Origin: JASGDC01 sp047608145
GTDB taxonomy: Bacteria; Actinomycetota; Actinomycetes; Actinomycetales; Micrococcaceae
Assembly: GCA_047608145.1 (NCBI GenBank)
Contig: JASGDC010000003.1
Location: 1 to 64,000, forward strand
Direction: 5' to 3'
Length of the DNA: 64,000 nt
Shown here: piece after piece, positions 26,718 to 36,584 of the stretch
How the letters are laid out: each line of letters opens with the position of its first letter
Numbering within the stretch: position 1 is the first letter of the stretch
Notes under the pieces: model-generated
The model's database searches: none
Told to the model about the DNA's origin: nothing
What the model saw: only the letters and a program-made list of their open reading frames with translations
Position numbers and translations under genes: made by a program

Positions 26718-27911
26718 ATGAGACTTGCCACTGCGGATTTAAAAAATTATTACTCAGCAATTCCCGAAAGATTAAAACAAGGGTACAAACATGGATATAA
26801 TCGTATCCACGGTTCAATACCTAGAATCTTTTTAATCACTTTTGCGGGGATGTCATCCTACTGGTTTTGCGAACATGTACTTGGACATAAAAATCCAGTC
26901 TATTGTGTAACCGTATGTGTGATTGCCCTTGGTTTCCGAAAAGGAACAAAACTTTCAGTGGTAATTGATATCGTGGTAGGCTCCACTGTCGGCATTACCA
27001 TAGCAGAGTTGCTAATTACGGGGTTTGGTTCGGGGTTTTGGCAAGCATCAGTATTCCTATTCCTTAGCTTGTTGCTAAGTCGATTTATGAATGACAGTAT
27101 CATCTTTAATAACCAAGTAGCAATACAGGGACTATTCGTAATCTTATACCCCATAAATATCAATGGGCCGTTTTCACGTCCAATTGATGCATTGGTTGGT
27201 GGAACAGTAGCAATTATTCTTACCATGTTCCTATCTACGAACCCTCGTAAAGCAGCTGCAGATAAGATGGCAAGTATCATCCAAGAGATTTTAATCTCAT
27301 TAATGGCTACGCAAAAGAGCCTGCGCGAAAATAATGAATTACTAGCTCGCAAAACGCTATATCGTGCCCGTGAAACTCAGGGCACTACTGATGCGATGTT
27401 TGATAGTTTAACTACCTCATATGAGACTGTTAAACTATCTCCATACTACCGTTCTTATCTACCGACATTACAACGCATTGAATACATCGCAAATGTATTA
27501 GATCTAGCGATGCGTAACTGTCGTATTTTAACTCGCTTAAGTGTTAGAGCTATTCATGAGGAAAACTCTGATGAGGATATCGAAGAGTTTAAACAATTAG
27601 CTAAATTCCTTGATCCAGTAATTCACAGTTTGCAATTAATAGAAGAAGGAATCAGCACTCTTGAAAAGGGTGAGATTATTAAACCAAAACTTGAAGAAGC
27701 TCGCATGTTCCTAACCTATGGAGCTTCACGCTTAAGCCACGATGCTGATATAAAATTAGTTCATCCAGAATCATACGGACTACTATTAATTATCCGTGAA
27801 CTTTATTTCGATATTCTACGAGCAACTGGCTTAGATGTTAAGACTGCATATAAGTTACTACCTGATATCGAACTCCCAACTAACATAGGTAAACGCTATG
27901 AAGAAAACTGA
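26718..27911 (+). CDS. FUSC/aromatic acid exporter-like membrane protein
   Basis: A 397-residue protein with an N-terminal membrane domain of about six segments (roughly residues 35-175) and a soluble, helical C-terminal half rich in charged residues. This layout matches the aromatic acid exporter/FUSC superfamily (YgaP/YeeA-like proteins), which export aromatic acids or related compounds, but no substrate can be given. The start follows TAAAAT by 7 nt with no Shine-Dalgarno sequence. Its last 14 bases overlap the start of radA, suggesting translational coupling. Confidence 0.75.
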   Translation: MRLATADLKNYYSAIPERLKQGYKHGYNRIHGSIPRIFLITFAGMSSYWFCEHVLGHKNPVYCVTVCVIALGFRKGTKLSVVIDIVVGSTVGITIAELLITGFGSGFWQASVFLFLSLLLSRFMNDSIIFNNQVAIQGLFVILYPININGPFSRPIDALVGGTVAIILTMFLSTNPRKAAADKMASIIQEILISLMATQKSLRENNELLARKTLYRARETQGTTDAMFDSLTTSYETVKLSPYYRSYLPTLQRIEYIANVLDLAMRNCRILTRLSVRAIHEENSDEDIEEFKQLAKFLDPVIHSLQLIEEGISTLEKGEIIKPKLEEARMFLTYGASRLSHDADIKLVHPESYGLLLIIRELYFDILRATGLDVKTAYKLLPDIELPTNIGKRYEEN

Positions 27912-29253
27912 TTCAGGATATATCTGCACTGAATGTGGTGCTAAATTTGCCAAATGGATGGGGCGCTGTAGCCAATGTCAACAATGGGGCACTTTACAAG
28001 AAGTAACTGCTGTTGCAGCACCTAAAACTAAGGCAACTAATGTCAGCAATGTAGCCAATAAAATTACTGAAATTGATACTAGTACTTCAAAAGCCGTACC
28101 TAGCAATGTGGCTGAATTCGACAGAGTACTGGGGGGTGGACTAATCCCAGGATCAGTAACCTTAGTTGCTGGTGAACCTGGAATTGGTAAATCTACACTA
28201 ATTTTAGAATCTGCAGCAAAAATGGCTGAATCTGGGCAAACAGCTCTTTATGTCAGTGCAGAAGAATCTGAATCTCAAGTAACATTACGTGCTAAACGTA
28301 TTGGGGCTTTAAGTGAAAACCTTTATCTTATTTCTGAGACGGATTTAGGTACTATTCTTGGATATATTGAAAAACAAGAACCAGATATTTTAGTTATTGA
28401 TTCAATACAGACTATCGCTAGCACTGAAATTGACGGCATTGCCGGTGGTACTTCACAAGTAAAAGAAGTAGCTGGTGCGATTATAAATGCCGCAAAAAAG
28501 CAAAATATTACCACACTAATTGTGGGCCATGTTACTAAAGATGGAACTATTGCTGGGCCTAGAACTTTAGAGCATCTAGTAGACGTGGTATGTCAGTTTG
28601 AGGGAGATCGTCACACTACACTACGGATTATTCGAGCAATTAAAAACCGTTATGGTCCTACCGAAGAAATTGGTTGCTTTGATTTAACTGAAGATGGTAT
28701 CCATGAAATCCAAGACGCTAGTGAACTTTTTGTTTCAGGTAATCATAACCATGTACCTGGCACCTGTATCACAGTTACATTAGAAGGCCAACGGCCATTA
28801 CTAACGGAAGTTCAAGCTTTACTGGCTCGCACTAACCAACCACAACCTAGACGAGCAATTAGTGGTTTAGATTCTGCACGTTGTGCCATGCTTCTTGCCG
28901 TATTACAACGTAGAGCTGGTTTTCCACTTACCAACTTTGATACTTTCCTAGCTACCGTTGGTGGTGTTAAGCTCAGCGAACCTGCAGTTGATTTGGCTGC
29001 TGCGGTGGCCCTGACTTCTGCATATACCGACAAACCAGTGCCGGAAGGGACAATCGTATTTGGTGAAGTAGGATTAGCAGGTGAAGTCAGGGCTGTACCT
29101 GGAATTGCAAAGCGAGTTCAAGAAGCTATCCGATTAGGGTTTAAGCATGCGATAGTGCCATATTCAAATCAAAAGAAAATGCCATTGCCTGCAGGCTTTA
29201 AAGTCACTCAAGTTAAGACCTTACTTGAAGCTCTAAGTTCCTTTGTAAAATAA
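27898..29253 (+). CDS. radA: DNA repair protein RadA
   Basis: RadA (Sms) is a RecA-like helicase that promotes branch migration in recombination. The 451-residue length is standard. A C4 zinc finger uses C10, C13, C24 and C27. GEPGIGKST (92-100) is Walker A, KNRYGPTEEIGCF is the RadA-specific KNRFG motif near residue 248, and the C-terminus is a Lon-protease-like domain. The ATG lies inside the end of the preceding gene, with a short AGG upstream. disA follows 84 nt later, the classic actinobacterial radA-disA pair. Confidence 0.96.
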   Translation: MKKTDSGYICTECGAKFAKWMGRCSQCQQWGTLQEVTAVAAPKTKATNVSNVANKITEIDTSTSKAVPSNVAEFDRVLGGGLIPGSVTLVAGEPGIGKSTLILESAAKMAESGQTALYVSAEESESQVTLRAKRIGALSENLYLISETDLGTILGYIEKQEPDILVIDSIQTIASTEIDGIAGGTSQVKEVAGAIINAAKKQNITTLIVGHVTKDGTIAGPRTLEHLVDVVCQFEGDRHTTLRIIRAIKNRYGPTEEIGCFDLTEDGIHEIQDASELFVSGNHNHVPGTCITVTLEGQRPLLTEVQALLARTNQPQPRRAISGLDSARCAMLLAVLQRRAGFPLTNFDTFLATVGGVKLSEPAVDLAAAVALTSAYTDKPVPEGTIVFGEVGLAGEVRAVPGIAKRVQEAIRLGFKHAIVPYSNQKKMPLPAGFKVTQVKTLLEALSSFVK

Positions 29254-29337
29254 CAAGGTTTTATGTCTAATTCTTTCAGCATTCTTTAAGTCGAAGCAGG
29301 TAGAATTAATTTTGATACGTAAAAATAAGGGAGAAAA

Positions 29338-30420
29338 ATGGCAGGTCTAGTTCGTTCGAAAGAGTTGAGTTCGATTTTTTCACGTCTAGCACCCGGAACA
29401 GAATTACGAGAAGGTCTAGAACGCATCCTAAACGGTGGCACTGGCGCTTTAATTGTATTGGGCTATGATGGCACCGTAGGCAGTATCTCTTCAGGTGGCT
29501 TCAAAATCAACATTTCATACTCACCGACTAGGTTACGTGAATTAGCTAAAATGGATGGCGCAATCTTATGTGATGCCCAGGCTACTAAAATTATCAAAGC
29601 AGCTGTCCAGTTAATGCCAGATGCAAGTATTAAGACTAATGAATCTGGTACTAGGCATCGTACTGCACAACGTGTTTCTCGCCAAACTGGATTCCCAGTA
29701 GTTTCAGTTAGTAAATCAATGAATACTATTGGAATCTATATTAAAGGTAAACGCCTTGTCCTTGAACCTTCTGATATTGTGTTAGCTCGCGGCACTCAAG
29801 CACTTGCGACTCTAGAACGCTACCGTACTCGTCTCGATCAAGTAACTGACTCACTATCTGCACTTGAAATTGAAGATATGGTTACTGTTCGTGATGTAAC
29901 TACTACACTACAGCGTCAAGAAATGGTGCGCAGAATTTCACAAGAGATTCAAAGCGATGTACTTGAGCTTGGTTCCGACGGTAGGTTACTGGCATTACAG
30001 CATGATGAGTTAACCGCTGGCCTTGAAAACAATACCGAATTAGTAATTAAAGATTATGTACAAAATCTTGATAATCAAGAAGACCTACCTCGTATCTTAA
30101 AAGAGTTAGCTGATATCGAAGATACCCAGTTAATTACTGATCTAACTAGAATTTCACAGCTACTAGGGCTAGGCAATGATACTGAAACTCTTGACTCACC
30201 AGTACACCCTTACGGTTACCGTATTCTTGCTGGCATGAAGGCAGTACCTGGACTAATTGCTGAGCGTCTAATTTCACACTTCGGTAGTTTACAAAACTTG
30301 ATGGCTGCTAGTCTTGGTGACTTGATGGCTGTTGAAGGTGTCGGAGAACAGCGTGCTCGCAACGTATACGAAGGCTTACACAAGATTACTGATTCTAGCT
30401 TACTAGAGCGCTTTATCTAG
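29338..30420 (+). CDS. disA: Diadenylate cyclase DisA
   Basis: DisA scans DNA and makes cyclic di-AMP from two ATP. The 360-residue protein has the DAC domain with DGA at 73-75 and RHR at 106-108 in GTRHRTAQR, both catalytic signatures, then a helical linker. The C-terminal helix-hairpin-helix DNA-binding domain includes EGVGEQRARNVYEGL. The ribosome binding site AAGGGAG is good. It follows radA and probably shares its transcript. Confidence 0.96.
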   Translation: MAGLVRSKELSSIFSRLAPGTELREGLERILNGGTGALIVLGYDGTVGSISSGGFKINISYSPTRLRELAKMDGAILCDAQATKIIKAAVQLMPDASIKTNESGTRHRTAQRVSRQTGFPVVSVSKSMNTIGIYIKGKRLVLEPSDIVLARGTQALATLERYRTRLDQVTDSLSALEIEDMVTVRDVTTTLQRQEMVRRISQEIQSDVLELGSDGRLLALQHDELTAGLENNTELVIKDYVQNLDNQEDLPRILKELADIEDTQLITDLTRISQLLGLGNDTETLDSPVHPYGYRILAGMKAVPGLIAERLISHFGSLQNLMAASLGDLMAVEGVGEQRARNVYEGLHKITDSSLLERFI

Positions 30421-30567
30421 TAAATAACTATTTTTAGAATTAGTGCGGTTTTATACAATTAGCATGATTATTAACTCTACAATTATTAAAACGTGCTAAT
30501 TAAAGATTTAGAACTCTTGGAACAACAATAATTCGAAAGGAGATAGTAGTTACTTAATCAAAAACTC

Positions 30568-30915
30568 CTACTTAACTTTCTTACAGTTTTTAGAAAAGTA
30601 TCCGTCTGCCACACTATTACCATTATCTAGATCCCAAGTGTAAGGTTCAGTTTCAGATACTTTACCTTTTAATGTTGTACCACCTGAACATTTGAAGGTA
30701 TACTCTACGCCAATCCTATTTTCTTTATACCAAGCATTGTCTACCGGTAATTGTTTCTTTGTAATAGTACCGTACATGTCTTTCCAAGCATCTGTGCCAG
30801 TTAGTTTACTATTCTCCGGCGAAGACATCACAAGAGTTTCCGCTGAATTAGAATAATCCCCGTTAAAGTAAACAACATATCTAACTTTGCCCCCGATTAA
30901 CTCAGCTAGTTTCAC
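30568..30915 (-). CDS. Hypothetical protein, possibly 5'-truncated secreted protein
   Basis: A 115-residue frame from a GTG, with no recognised family and no clear ribosome binding site. Two cysteines near the C-terminus (CSGG and NCKKVK) could form a disulfide. The same frame continues upstream of the GTG to a stop at 31009-31011, reading a hydrophobic stretch then AAPLTQENYQY, which resembles the end of a signal peptide. It has no start codon there. This suggests that the original 5' end was lost, perhaps when the divergent pseudogene at 31000-31348 took its present position. Expression is doubtful. Confidence 0.45.
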   Translation of the reverse strand: MKLAELIGGKVRYVVYFNGDYSNSAETLVMSSPENSKLTGTDAWKDMYGTITKKQLPVDNAWYKENRIGVEYTFKCSGGTTLKGKVSETEPYTWDLDNGNSVADGYFSKNCKKVK

Positions 30916-30999
30916 ATCTATATTTTCTGGCTTTACTTTTTTAGTATATTGATAATTTTCCTGTGTTAAAGGAGCCGCGTTACTAAAGGATAGGAAAAC

Positions 31000-31348
31000 G
31001 TGAAGAAATCAATATTAACCGCAACGACATTAGCTACAGGTTTAGCAGTTATAACACCAGCAGCAGTGGCTGCAACCTTCATGGTCAGCCGCAAAGATTG
31101 GTGACGAGCGTCAGGTTACAATTAGTGGTTTTCAACCTTGCGAAGGTTTAACTGATAGTGGAACTAGTTCAGAACCTCAATTTTATGCAGATGTAGCACG
31201 GGATAACACTGCAACTAATACAACGGCAGGTATTGCTGCACCAACTTCTTCAAACACTTCCAACAACAATGGTCTAGCACTTGCTAGACTAGCTTCTGTT
31301 GCAGCTGTTGGTGTTGGGACTCTTCTAGTTCGCCGCAAGAAAGCATGA
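31000..31348 (+). pseudogene. Frameshifted secreted, membrane-anchored protein
   Basis: A GTG with TAGGAAAAC upstream opens a clear signal peptide, MKKSILTATTLATGLAVITP, ending with an AAVAA cleavage region. The frame stops at TGA 31102-31104. The adjacent frame then continues without interruption as KIGDERQVTISGFQPCEGL, a Ser/Asn/Thr-rich linker, a hydrophobic segment and the tail LLVRRKKA. Joined by a single-base shift near 31080-31098, the product would be about 115 residues: exported, with a C-terminal membrane anchor and positive tail, but no LPxTG. The VTISGFQPCE stretch resembles small Ig-like surface modules. Sequencing error is the alternative. Confidence 0.6.
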
Positions 31349-31370
31349 ATAACGTTAAATTCATTTTTGC

Positions 31371-31403
31371 TTGTGGGGCATCTAGTAACTAGATACCCCA
31401 CAA
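31371..31403 (+). terminator. Strong hairpin after the secreted-protein pseudogene
   Basis: TTGTGGGG (31371-31378) pairs with CCCCACAA (31396-31403), and ATCTAGT/ACTAGAT extend the stem inward. There is no U-run on either side, so it is a hairpin-only (I-shaped) terminator candidate. Confidence 0.5.
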
Positions 31404-31612
31404 ATATTAAAAGTTAAGTTAAGTTCATATGGGTATTATTATGCTAAAAAATACAAAATCTAAACGATGGAAGAATTTCAAGACTAAGCAACCAAATTTG
31501 AGTTCTACTGTCTTGATAGTCCAACGAGTTACAGTGCCTACAGGATTATTACATAGAATCTTTTCATCATTATTACTACCTATTCTCTAGAATAAAATTG
31601 ATAAGGAAATTA

Positions 31613-32254
31613 CTACTGTAAGATAAATCCTGCCGGATCGCTCTTCGGGCTAGTACCTAGTTGCACCACTAATTCATATTCGCCAGGCTGTGGCGTCCCA
31701 TCTGGAGCCTTACAACCAGCAACTGACAGTACTCGAGTCCAGTCCATAATGGCACTATCTGACTTGCCATTACCTATTAAGCGTTCGGTATCAGTGGTTC
31801 CATCTTGGCAATCTTTAGAAGACCAAATCTGCTGACCACCCTTTTTCTGAATAATGAAAGTTTGCTGACTAGTTCCCACATTGAGCATGCATGACTTTTT
31901 ACCTTTATTTTCAATATTCATAGTCAACTTAGGCTCCATGGATGCTGAATAAACATCACGGTCAGTTGTTGCAGAAACTTTAATATCAGCTGGGTTACAA
32001 GCTGGCGCGACTTCACCTGAATCATCAGTAGCTTGGGATTGCTGTGGGTCGGCAGCAGTTAATGTAACCACACTTTGTGCTTGATCTTGAGCTGCATCTT
32101 TTGCTTTACTTCGCTCAATAACTTTAATTATGCTCAATATCAATAAAGCAACTACACCTACTGTTAACACTGTAACCAAAAACCGGCGACGTCGATAAAT
32201 CTCTGATTTACTGAACTGCGGTCTTGGCGGTTGCTGCATATGGGGAGAAGTCAT
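31613..32254 (-). CDS. Membrane-anchored extracytoplasmic protein of unknown function
   Basis: A 213-residue protein with a Pro-rich cytoplasmic start, RRRR at 21-24, one membrane segment at about 25-44 and an outside domain of about 165 residues. That domain begins around CNPADIKVSATTD and has four cysteines (CNPAD, CMLNV, CQDG, CKAPDG) and an all-beta look (KLTMNIENKGKKSCMLNVG). Similar proteins occur beside clpC or disA in Actinomyces-like genomes, but I know no function. TAAAAT (32261-32266) ends 6 nt before the ATG, with no Shine-Dalgarno sequence. Confidence 0.8.
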   Translation of the reverse strand: MTSPHMQQPPRPQFSKSEIYRRRRFLVTVLTVGVVALLILSIIKVIERSKAKDAAQDQAQSVVTLTAADPQQSQATDDSGEVAPACNPADIKVSATTDRDVYSASMEPKLTMNIENKGKKSCMLNVGTSQQTFIIQKKGGQQIWSSKDCQDGTTDTERLIGNGKSDSAIMDWTRVLSVAGCKAPDGTPQPGEYELVVQLGTSPKSDPAGFILQ

Positions 32255-32260
32255 AGCTAT

Positions 32261-32266
32261 ATTTTA
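32261..32266 (-). promoter_or_regulatory. -10 box of a probable leaderless promoter
   Basis: TAAAAT on the minus strand is followed by ATAGCT and then the ATG of the membrane-anchored protein gene. Confidence 0.5.
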
Positions 32267-32293
32267 AAGCTCCAAACTGTGAATAACGTAAAA

Positions 32294-32336
32294 GGCACTC
32301 CATAAGATAGGTACTAACCTTTTCTTATGAAGTGCC
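32294..32336 (-). terminator. Terminator after clpC
   Basis: GGCACT (32294-32299) and AGTGCC (32331-32336) form the outer stem and ATAAGA/TCTTAT the inner stem. TTTTAC follows on the minus strand. It starts 17 nt after the clpC stop. Confidence 0.7.
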
Positions 32337-32353
32337 AATTATATAACTAATCT

Positions 32354-34930
32354 TTAAAGCTCTGGCTCTTCGGCAGTAGTCTTTTCACCGTTATCTGGAT
32401 TTTCAGCAACTCCTGAAGTACCAGTTTCACCGCTCTTACTGCCAATGAAAGAAAACTCTTTGTTATCACCTTCTGTGGCAACGTCGACTCGCACTGTTTC
32501 ACCTGGCACTAATTCTTTAAACAAGATACGTTCAGCAAGCTGATCTTCGATATCACGCTGGATAACTCGACGTAGTGGACGAGCCCCCATTGATGGATCA
32601 TAACCGCGCTCAGCTAACAACTCCTTTGCCTCATCAGAAAGTTCAATCTGGATATTCTGTGGAGTTAAACGCTTCTGCAATTTACCAACAAACATATCCA
32701 CAATTTCACGGATTTCCTTGCGAGTTAGCTGAGGGAACACGATTACATCATCAACACGGTTAAGCATCTCTGGGCGGAAGTGTTCCTTCAGTGCAGTCTG
32801 TACTTTACCTTTCATTAGGTCGTAACCTGTTTCTGGGTTTTCATCCTGCTGGAAACCAGTCTGCACACCACTAGAAGTAACAGCGGAACCTAGGTTAGTA
32901 GTCATGATGATTACCGTATTCTTGAAGTCAACTTCACGACCTTTACCATCAGTTAAGTGACCTTCTTCAAGAATCTGAAGCAAGGTGTTATAGATGTCTG
33001 GGTGAGCTTTCTCGACCTCATCAAATAGTACAACAGAGAATGGCTTACGGTGCACCTTTTCAGTAAGCTGACCGCCCTCTTCGTAACCAACGAAACCTGG
33101 AGTAGAACCAACCAAACGAGACACTGTGTGCTTGTCACCAAACTCACTCATGTCTAGTTGAATCAACGCATCTTCATCGTCAAACAGGAACTCGGCAAGT
33201 GCTTTTGCAAGCTCTGTCTTACCAACACCAGTAGGACCTGCAAAAATGAATGAACCATTTGGACGCTTTGGATCTTTCAAACCAGCACGAGTACGCCTAA
33301 TTGACTGTGACAATGCTTTAACCGCACGGTCTTGGCCAACCACACGCTTGTGAAGTTCATCTTCCATCTTAAGCAAACGAGTAGATTCTTCTTCCGTAAG
33401 CTTGAACACTGGGACGCCTGTTGACTGTGAAAGAACTTCAGCAATGACTTCTTCATCAACAGTAGAAATAGTATCTAGCTCATTATTTTTCCAAGCCGCA
33501 TCCTTAGCAGTACGCTCTTCAATAAGCTTTTGTTCCTTATCACGAAGTGCCGCAGCTTTCTCGAATTCCTGACCGTCAATGGCTGACTCTTTTGCCAAAC
33601 GAACTTCTTCAATCTCACTGTCTAACTCTTTAACCTCTGGGGGTGAGCTTAGACGCTGAATACGTAATCTAGCACCAGCTTCGTCAATTAAGTCAATAGC
33701 CTTATCTGGCAAGAAACGATCATTGACATAACGGCTAGAAAGGTTAACTGCAGCTTGAATCGCACCATCAGTAATAGTTACTTTGTGGTGAGCTTCATAA
33801 CGGTCACGTAGACCTTTCAAAATTTCAATAGCCTGCTCTGGACTTGGTTCATCAACCTGAATTGGCTGGAACCTACGCTCCAATGCACCGTCTTTTTCGA
33901 CATACTTACGGTACTCTTCCAAAGTTGTAGCACCAATAATCTGAATTTCACCACGAGCCATCATTGGTTTCAACATTGAAGCTGCATCTACTGAACCTTC
34001 AGTGGTAGAACCTGCGCCGACTAATGAGTGAATCTCGTCAATGAACAAAATAATGTCACCACGAGTTTGAATTTCTTTAAGGACCTTCTTTAAGCGTTCC
34101 TCAAAATCACCACGGTACCTAGAACCAGCAATAACTGCACCCAAATCAAGAGTGTAAAGATGCTTATCTTTCAAAGTATCTGGAACACGACCAGCAGCAA
34201 TGTCTTGAGCAAGTCCTTCAACCACGGCAGTCTTACCAACACCTGGTTCACCTGTCATTACTGGGTTATTCTTAGTACGGCGTGAAAGTACTTGCATCAT
34301 GCGCTCTACTTCTTTTTCACGACCAATTACTGGATCCAGTTTATTTTCACGAGCTGCAGCAGTTAAGTTACGACCAAACTGGTCAAGCACAGTAGAACCT
34401 GAAGCTGTACCACGAGCTCTGCCGCCGCCAATACCAGCGCCAGCACCAACAGTATCATTGCTTGCACTTGAATCTGAACCTTGAACTGAGCCTTGGAAAC
34501 CATTACGTAAGTTTATTACCTGCTGTCTAACCTCAGAAAGATCAGCACCCAGTTTTACCAGAATCTGTGAAGCCATAACTTCTGGCTCCCGGATTAGCCC
34601 AAGCAACAAATGCTCAGTACCAATGTGGTTATCACCAAGTTGCAATGCTTCACGCATTGAGCTTTCTAAAACTTTCTTTGCACGAGGTGTAAACGGAATG
34701 TGCTCTTGCGGCACTACGTCACTTGGTCCAATAGCATCGTTAACTTCTTCACGAACTTTTTCTAGCGTGATACCAAGCTCTTTAAGTGCTTTTGCACCAA
34801 TTCCTTCACCTTCATGTATTACCCCAAGTAACATGTGCTCGGTGCCAATGTAGTTATGGTTAAGCAAACGTGCTTCTTCTTTAGCCAACACTAAACACCT
34901 GCGGGCTCTATCAGTAAATCTTTCGAACAT
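32354..34930 (-). CDS. clpC: ATP-dependent Clp protease ATPase subunit ClpC
   Basis: ClpC unfolds proteins for ClpP and is the general AAA+ unfoldase of actinobacteria. The 858-residue protein has two Clp N repeats (1-70 and 78-143), the first AAA module with GEPGVGKT (227-234), the middle domain with a UVR-like coiled coil (EFEKAAALRDKEQKLIEER), the second AAA module with GPTGVGKTELAK near 560 and the C-terminal D2-small domain. AGGGGAAG precedes the ATG. A ClgR-like palindrome lies about 100 nt upstream. Confidence 0.97.
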   Translation of the reverse strand: MFERFTDRARRCLVLAKEEARLLNHNYIGTEHMLLGVIHEGEGIGAKALKELGITLEKVREEVNDAIGPSDVVPQEHIPFTPRAKKVLESSMREALQLGDNHIGTEHLLLGLIREPEVMASQILVKLGADLSEVRQQVINLRNGFQGSVQGSDSSASNDTVGAGAGIGGGRARGTASGSTVLDQFGRNLTAAARENKLDPVIGREKEVERMMQVLSRRTKNNPVMTGEPGVGKTAVVEGLAQDIAAGRVPDTLKDKHLYTLDLGAVIAGSRYRGDFEERLKKVLKEIQTRGDIILFIDEIHSLVGAGSTTEGSVDAASMLKPMMARGEIQIIGATTLEEYRKYVEKDGALERRFQPIQVDEPSPEQAIEILKGLRDRYEAHHKVTITDGAIQAAVNLSSRYVNDRFLPDKAIDLIDEAGARLRIQRLSSPPEVKELDSEIEEVRLAKESAIDGQEFEKAAALRDKEQKLIEERTAKDAAWKNNELDTISTVDEEVIAEVLSQSTGVPVFKLTEEESTRLLKMEDELHKRVVGQDRAVKALSQSIRRTRAGLKDPKRPNGSFIFAGPTGVGKTELAKALAEFLFDDEDALIQLDMSEFGDKHTVSRLVGSTPGFVGYEEGGQLTEKVHRKPFSVVLFDEVEKAHPDIYNTLLQILEEGHLTDGKGREVDFKNTVIIMTTNLGSAVTSSGVQTGFQQDENPETGYDLMKGKVQTALKEHFRPEMLNRVDDVIVFPQLTRKEIREIVDMFVGKLQKRLTPQNIQIELSDEAKELLAERGYDPSMGARPLRRVIQRDIEDQLAERILFKELVPGETVRVDVATEGDNKEFSFIGSKSGETGTSGVAENPDNGEKTTAEEPEL

Positions 34931-35315
34931 TCAATCTTCCCCTTGCACTTTGCATACGAAAATCTCTATGTTTCAAACTCTACTTGGTATCTGCGACAAA
35001 ATACATATAAAAGTACAGTTGTTCGCTATCGGCGTGAACTCATCTAACATTGAATTTCTGTTTTTATTGCTTTTAAAATAACTCTTTGTATATTCTTTTA
35101 CAGCATTAAATATAATTTTTATACTTTTCTATAGTTGCCAATTCAATAAGATAATAAATGATACTTGATGGAAAATCCCAAGGAAAACTACTCCAAGTAA
35201 GACTAGAAATATACTGGTTCACAAAAGTAACACTCAAATACCAAACTATGAAAAGGAACAAATTACCAGCATAAATTCCTAAAGAATTTTATAACTCGCT
35301 TTCCTACACTCTCAA
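34931..35315. other. 385-bp region upstream of clpC
   Basis: This holds the clpC ribosome binding site and leader, an A+T-rich promoter region near 35000-35012 and a ClgR-like operator at 35021-35039. The remaining 270 bp, up to the end of the restriction enzyme gene, shows no gene and no repeat that I can recognise. Confidence 0.5.
35021..35039. promoter_or_regulatory. Candidate ClgR operator for clpC
   Basis: GTTCGCTATCGGCGTGAAC is an interrupted palindrome that fits the ClgR core CGCY-n3-RGCG known from Corynebacterium and Streptomyces, with mismatches in the outer bases. It lies about 90 nt upstream of the clpC start, where an activator would bind. ClgR control of clpC is established in C. 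glutamicum; here it is inferred. Confidence 0.5.
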
Positions 35316-36584
35316 CTATAGAGTAGCCTTGTTAAGAATTTTTTGTCTCCAATTTTGGTCAAAGCTCTCAGCAATTTCCTCGCAAGACTCTTCAATCCCA
35401 GTAAGTAACTCTGCTTCAACAATATTGTTAGATAGCATCTTTATAATTTGTTCATTAACTAGTGGAAAAATCTTTACAGAACGAGAATAACCTTTACCAG
35501 ATGTAGCCTTCATCGGCATACTAGCTACTGCACGCCATATGTTAATTGTATTTTCATCAAGGTCGTCAGCAATAAACAAAGTAATAACTTTCCTTGGTGA
35601 CTTTTCTACAGTGAGGTTGGTAGCGTGCCTTAATACAGGTTCCCATTCTCCACGCCTTTGTGCTTGACTATTCATCAAAGTTACTTCTAACATAAGTGCT
35701 AAATTTGGATAGTTAATTATAATGTCTCCATCACCACCGACAGCATGTGACAGCGGACGCATATTTCCGTCAAGTGTTAAATTAAGACTTTCCGTAATTT
35801 TAAAATCTTCACTAGATATATGAAACCAAGCTATTGCCATGATATATTCATAAATTGTCGGCACACTAGCAGACTCTGAAACAAGTTTCTTAATTTTTGC
35901 ATCTTCACGAGTAGAGAATAACGGTAAAATTTCAAGCACTTTCTCCTTAGTAAACTCTTTACTAATCAGATCTTGAAGCTTTTCTTCCTTTTGCTCAGCA
36001 ATCTGTTTGCCAACTTCTTCCATACTGTTAGCACCGAATTGTTTCTTAAGCTGAAATACTACCTTATTAGGATCTAGCGCAAGAATATCAGCTATAGATA
36101 CGTCATTATAAAAATCTGAATTTAATTCTTTTTCATAATGAAAATACCTATCAACTCCAGCAATTTCAATGTCATCGAAGATAGCATTAAATAATTTTTG
36201 ATTCCAAGCATTAACTTGTCCGTTACTAAAGTCAATAAGTCCTGTCAAGTTAAAAGTTCTTTTGGTCATGTCACGATATTCTCGCACAATATCATTTTTC
36301 TTAGACAACTGGAACTGCTTATAAATTAAGCTATTATCTTCACTTAAAAGTGCATTGTTCTTATTCTTAGCAAGGAAATCACCAACTGTTTTAGCAGTAC
36401 AAAATACAGCAGAACCTTCACCAAATGCTTTTTTAATTTTAGAATCTTTAGCAACTTCTTGAAGAGCAGTGAAATTATCAAATTTTTTGTATGTCTTAAA
36501 CTCAATCAGTTTTAACACAAAATCATAATAGATTTTTTGAGCTCCGGAAGACTTCCTGTTAACAAATGTCTCAAAAAAAAGCAA
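35316..36584 (-). pseudogene. AlwI/BstNBI-family type IIS restriction endonuclease, C-terminal part
   Basis: This 422-codon frame is the catalytic half of a type IIS nuclease. LSHAVGGDGDIIINYPN, then LALMLEVTL and EWEPVLRH, align by eye with the PDMEII, GEVTT and ESEPVTRH region of the nicking enzyme from the BstNBI/BspD6I family, giving the D...E...E active site. It is separated from the N-terminal part by a frameshift in an A8 tract (T8 in the gene, 36573-36580). Removing one T joins the halves exactly (…VAFF|ETFVNRK…) into about 646 residues, close to BspD6I-type enzymes. As written it would not be translated normally. Confidence 0.8.

Noticed and set aside
31429..31590. 54-codon plus-strand frame after the secreted-protein pseudogene
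   Set aside because: No ribosome binding site or promoter at a suitable distance, and a basic, unpatterned product. Treated as chance.
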